Shown one piece after another: positions 5,670 through 7,968 of a stretch of DNA of 7,968 bases. The notes beneath the pieces were generated by a model, which searched no databases, was not told where the DNA came from, and was given only the letters and a program-made list of their open reading frames with translations. Positions within the stretch are counted from its first letter, which is position 1. Every line of letters begins with the position of its first letter. Position numbers and translations under genes: made by a program. This DNA comes from an uncultured Anaerolineaceae bacterium (lineage in GTDB: Bacteria; Chloroflexota; Anaerolineae; Anaerolineales; Anaerolineaceae): NCBI GenBank assembly GCA_937890875.1, contig CALAEB010000547.1, positions 1 to 7,968 on the forward strand. The letters run 5' to 3'.

Positions 5670-6952
5670 CAATTTGCATTTTTCAGTATATCGGAAAAAA
5701 TTCCGGAATTACTTTCGTAAGCTTTTTCCATCGCCTGGATCAGCGGCAGTTTCTTCCCGGATAGGAACCGGATCATCGCGCCGCCGCCGGTACAGACATA
5801 ACTGATCTTGCTGAGTTCAATAAACCGGTGGGCTGAGCTGATGGTATCCCCTCCGCCGATAACTGAATATCCGTCGGAATCGGCAATCGCCTGCCAAACA
5901 CCGCGGGTTCCTTCTTCAAACAGCGGGTTTTCGTAAACGCCCGCCGGACCATTGGCAAAGATGGTTTTTGCATCGGCGATAATTTTCGCATAGTCATTAA
6001 TAGTTTGTCGCCCAATATCCGGATAAAGCGTTTCTTTCGGCATCTCCTGAATGCCAATTTCAACCCGTGCGCCATCCTTTTCGTATGCGATGTCAACCGG
6101 CATGGCGATCTTACCGGGATAATCTCGCAGATACCCTTTGGATTCCTCAACGAATCCGAGCAGATCCCTGTCCTTGAGGAATTGAACGGTTTTTTCACCG
6201 ACATCAATACCGGAAGCCAGCAGCATAACCAAACCGGTTACGCCGCTGGTGAGAATCTTGTCGGCGGTCCCGTTTTGCAGGACTGTTTTCATCATTCCGA
6301 AAGCGTCGGAAATTTTTGCGCCGCCCAAAACGAATACGGCCGGTTTTTCAGCTCCGTGCAGAACGTTCGTCAGCGCTTCATACTCTGAAAATAACAGCGG
6401 GCCGGCCGCGGCGGGGAGCAATTCCTGAAACGCAACCATGCTCGGCGAATTCCGGTGCGCCGCGGAAAAGGCTTCGTTCACGTAAAGGTCAAAGAGCGGG
6501 GCCAGTTTCCGGACCACCCACGTTGTTGTGTATTCTTCCGCGGTCAGCTTGACGTCTTTTTCAAACGTGGAAACTTCTTCGGTCAGGTAGCGCAGATTTC
6601 CGAGAATGACAATCTCACCCGGCTGAAGCGTTTTCACCCGCTCAATGGCTGTCGGTCCGCAGACGTCATCCAGATATTCCACTGATGTGTTTAACAATTC
6701 GGACAGCCGCACGGCATGTTCTTCCAAAGCGACCAGATTCTGATAATCCAGCGTATCCCCCTGATGAGCGATAATCGCGATTGCCGCTCCGCCGGTGATC
6801 AGTTTGCGGATCACCGGAACTGTTTTCACAATCCTGTCATCGTTAGTTATTTTTTTTGTTTTGGGGTCGATCGGGGAATTAATATCCGGGCGAAGGAGTA
6901 CTTTTTTCCCGGCCAGCGGAATTCCCTGAAGCGAGCGCATCTTTATTTCCAT
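5669..6952 (-). CDS. pgk: Phosphoglycerate kinase, archaeal-type, divergent active site
   Basis: The 427-residue protein should transfer phosphate from 1,3-bisphosphoglycerate to ADP. It resembles archaeal phosphoglycerate kinases rather than the usual bacterial form: RPDINSPIDP near the N-terminus (21-30), LEEHAVRLSELL (76-87), RKLAPLFDLYVNEAFSAAHR (148-167), GGAKISD (210-216), GPAGVYENPLFEEGTR (335-350), GGGDT (366-370) and TGGGAMIRFLSGKKLP (388-403). Retained likely phosphate or substrate contacts are Asp23, Asn25, Arg40, His63, Arg121 and Arg167. Unusual are H-Q-G-D at 63-66, where family members carry H-x-x-R, and GNLRY (118-122) in place of ENxRF. The first ATG overlaps the dehydrogenase stop by 10 bases; Met5 (ATG 6938-6940, 2 bases after that stop) fits the family N-terminus as well. 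The family is certain, the exact substrate less so. Confidence 0.9.
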   Translation of the reverse strand: MEIKMRSLQGIPLAGKKVLLRPDINSPIDPKTKKITNDDRIVKTVPVIRKLITGGAAIAIIAHQGDTLDYQNLVALEEHAVRLSELLNTSVEYLDDVCGPTAIERVKTLQPGEIVILGNLRYLTEEVSTFEKDVKLTAEEYTTTWVVRKLAPLFDLYVNEAFSAAHRNSPSMVAFQELLPAAAGPLLFSEYEALTNVLHGAEKPAVFVLGGAKISDAFGMMKTVLQNGTADKILTSGVTGLVMLLASGIDVGEKTVQFLKDRDLLGFVEESKGYLRDYPGKIAMPVDIAYEKDGARVEIGIQEMPKETLYPDIGRQTINDYAKIIADAKTIFANGPAGVYENPLFEEGTRGVWQAIADSDGYSVIGGGDTISSAHRFIELSKISYVCTGGGAMIRFLSGKKLPLIQAMEKAYESNSGIFSDILKNAN

Positions 6953-7965
6953 TTTCCGATTCCCAGATATTCGTTTGTTTTGTGGACGCCTTCCGCCGGA
7001 TCCTTCTGCATTTCGCAGGCTGCCCGAATCCCATCGATTGATTCGGGAATCGTTACGGATTCCTGTGGAATATTGATGGCGAACATCACATCATTTCCGC
7101 TCTCAACGATGCTGTCTTCCCAGAGGCCGATTTCGTACATATCCCCGCGCGGATTCCCCAGGTCGCGGGCATAGCGGAAGAAGGAGGCGTTCCCCAGAAA
7201 ACCATCTTTGATGCTGACGACCCGGATACGGTCATGTTTCAAAAAGGAATTCAGCGCCATCTCTTTGCTGATTTTTTTCTTTCCTGTCGCAAGGACAGTG
7301 ATAATATGACCGTGCGTGACCGGTGTGTGGACCAGAATTCCGGTCGCGTCGATGTGAGGCATGATCGTCATCAGGTCAACTGCCTGATGGCTGGGCGCTT
7401 TTTCCATTTGCAGCGCATTGGTCAACCCGCGGTGATAATCACCGGGATCGGCGACCCGGCGGATGATCGTAATCGCCACTTTTTCCAGGCCATAGGCTTT
7501 ATCCAGACAATCCACTGCCCGGATCAGCCCGGTTGTGTTGCAGGATGTCAGCTTTAAAAATTGTTTCCCGATCCCTTTTTCATAATTTGCATATCCATGA
7601 AAAAAGACATCCGCGACCGAGTTTTTCTCGCCGCCCTGGAAAATTGCTTTTTTATTGTATTTTTCGTACAGTTCTTTGTTTTTCGCGCCGACTCCCGCAC
7701 TGGTTGCGTCGAGGATAATATCGCATTTCTGAACCAGATCTTCCAATGTGCCGCTGACCGGAATTCCGAGTCTTTCAAATTCGGGCAAATTATCGTTGAT
7801 TGCGAGATAAAGCGCGTAGGGCATTCCTTTTTCTTTCAAAGCGCGGACTGCCAAAGTCGGCGCCACATCGGCTACGCCAACCAGTTCCATATCTTTCTGC
7901 AATGCGACACCGTCAGCCAGTCTTTGACCGATAACGCCATATCCGCTTACTCCAACTTTTATCAT
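6943..7965 (-). CDS. Type II (archaeal-type) glyceraldehyde-3-phosphate dehydrogenase
   Basis: At 340 residues this matches archaeal-type phosphorylating glyceraldehyde-3-phosphate dehydrogenases in length and motifs. It has the Rossmann motif VGVSGYGVIGQRLADGV (4-20), KAIFQGGEK (106-114), the catalytic SCNTTGL with Cys142 (141-147), IIRRVADPGD (167-176), PSH with His193, and the C-terminal IPESIDGIRA (306-315) and KTNEYLGIGK (329-338). The reaction is oxidation of the aldehyde to an acyl phosphate with NAD(P) and inorganic phosphate, which the adjacent kinase can convert to ATP. The segment after beta 2 reads GVADVAPT (30-37), where archaeal relatives usually carry lysines for NADP. RGLTNAL (179-185), SHQAVD (192-197) and PVTHGH (215-220) also depart from the archaeal pattern. 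It is the first visible gene of the operon; the start fits the family N-terminus and its ribosome site is outside the window. Confidence 0.9.
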   Translation of the reverse strand: MIKVGVSGYGVIGQRLADGVALQKDMELVGVADVAPTLAVRALKEKGMPYALYLAINDNLPEFERLGIPVSGTLEDLVQKCDIILDATSAGVGAKNKELYEKYNKKAIFQGGEKNSVADVFFHGYANYEKGIGKQFLKLTSCNTTGLIRAVDCLDKAYGLEKVAITIIRRVADPGDYHRGLTNALQMEKAPSHQAVDLMTIMPHIDATGILVHTPVTHGHIITVLATGKKKISKEMALNSFLKHDRIRVVSIKDGFLGNASFFRYARDLGNPRGDMYEIGLWEDSIVESGNDVMFAINIPQESVTIPESIDGIRAACEMQKDPAEGVHKTNEYLGIGKWK

Positions 7966-7968
7966 TGA

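Noticed and set aside
5656..5679. Upstream ATG (5677-5679) as the transketolase N-subunit start
   Set aside because: It has no Shine-Dalgarno sequence and lies within the kinase gene. The ATG at 5653-5655 has AAAGGA at ideal spacing.
3861..7965. Calvin-cycle operon (cbbT-cbbG-cbbK-like order)
   Set aside because: Transketolase, GAPDH and PGK do occur together in cbb operons, but no phosphoribulokinase, RuBisCO or CbbR-type regulator is visible, and the GAPDH and PGK are archaeal-type.

Overview
The window is bacterial. It holds seven complete genes, all on the minus strand, plus the last 24 codons of a plus-strand gene at the left edge. Clear Shine-Dalgarno sequences, a LacI-type regulator, start/stop overlaps and hairpin terminators argue against an archaeal host, even though two enzymes are of the archaeal type. 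Split transketolase, archaeal-type glycolytic enzymes and a nickel-pincer racemase homologue suggest an anaerobic fermenter (Bacillota, Chloroflexota or Spirochaetota-like). I cannot place it more closely from sequence alone.

Right half (7965 down to 3861) is a tight four-gene operon. It encodes an archaeal-type (type II) glyceraldehyde-3-phosphate dehydrogenase, an archaeal-type phosphoglycerate kinase, and the N-terminal and C-terminal subunits of a split transketolase. Neighbouring genes overlap or lie within about 15 bases. A very long hairpin at 3796-3847 closes the operon. Its promoter lies beyond the right edge. The set could join sugar-phosphate reshuffling to oxidation and ATP formation at triose (or a related aldose phosphate) level. 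Both the dehydrogenase and the kinase differ from canonical archaeal enzymes at cofactor- or substrate-contacting positions, so a changed substrate or cofactor is a fair question.

Left half (3610 down to 285) looks like a second transcription unit: a LacI-family regulator, a LarA-family nickel-pincer racemase/epimerase homologue (4-base ATGA overlap with the regulator), and a zinc-type ROK fructokinase after a 162-base gap. A promoter-like pair and a lac-operator-like palindrome (3683-3698) precede the regulator, which suggests autoregulation. The regulator and kinase point to a sugar or sugar acid as the inducer or substrate of this unit; this is inference.

The left margin carries the C-terminal tail of a probable universal stress protein, convergent with the fructokinase. 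The two are separated by a 209-base gap containing a perfect 16-bp AT-rich inverted repeat. I saw no tRNA, rRNA, CRISPR array, insertion sequence or transporter gene.
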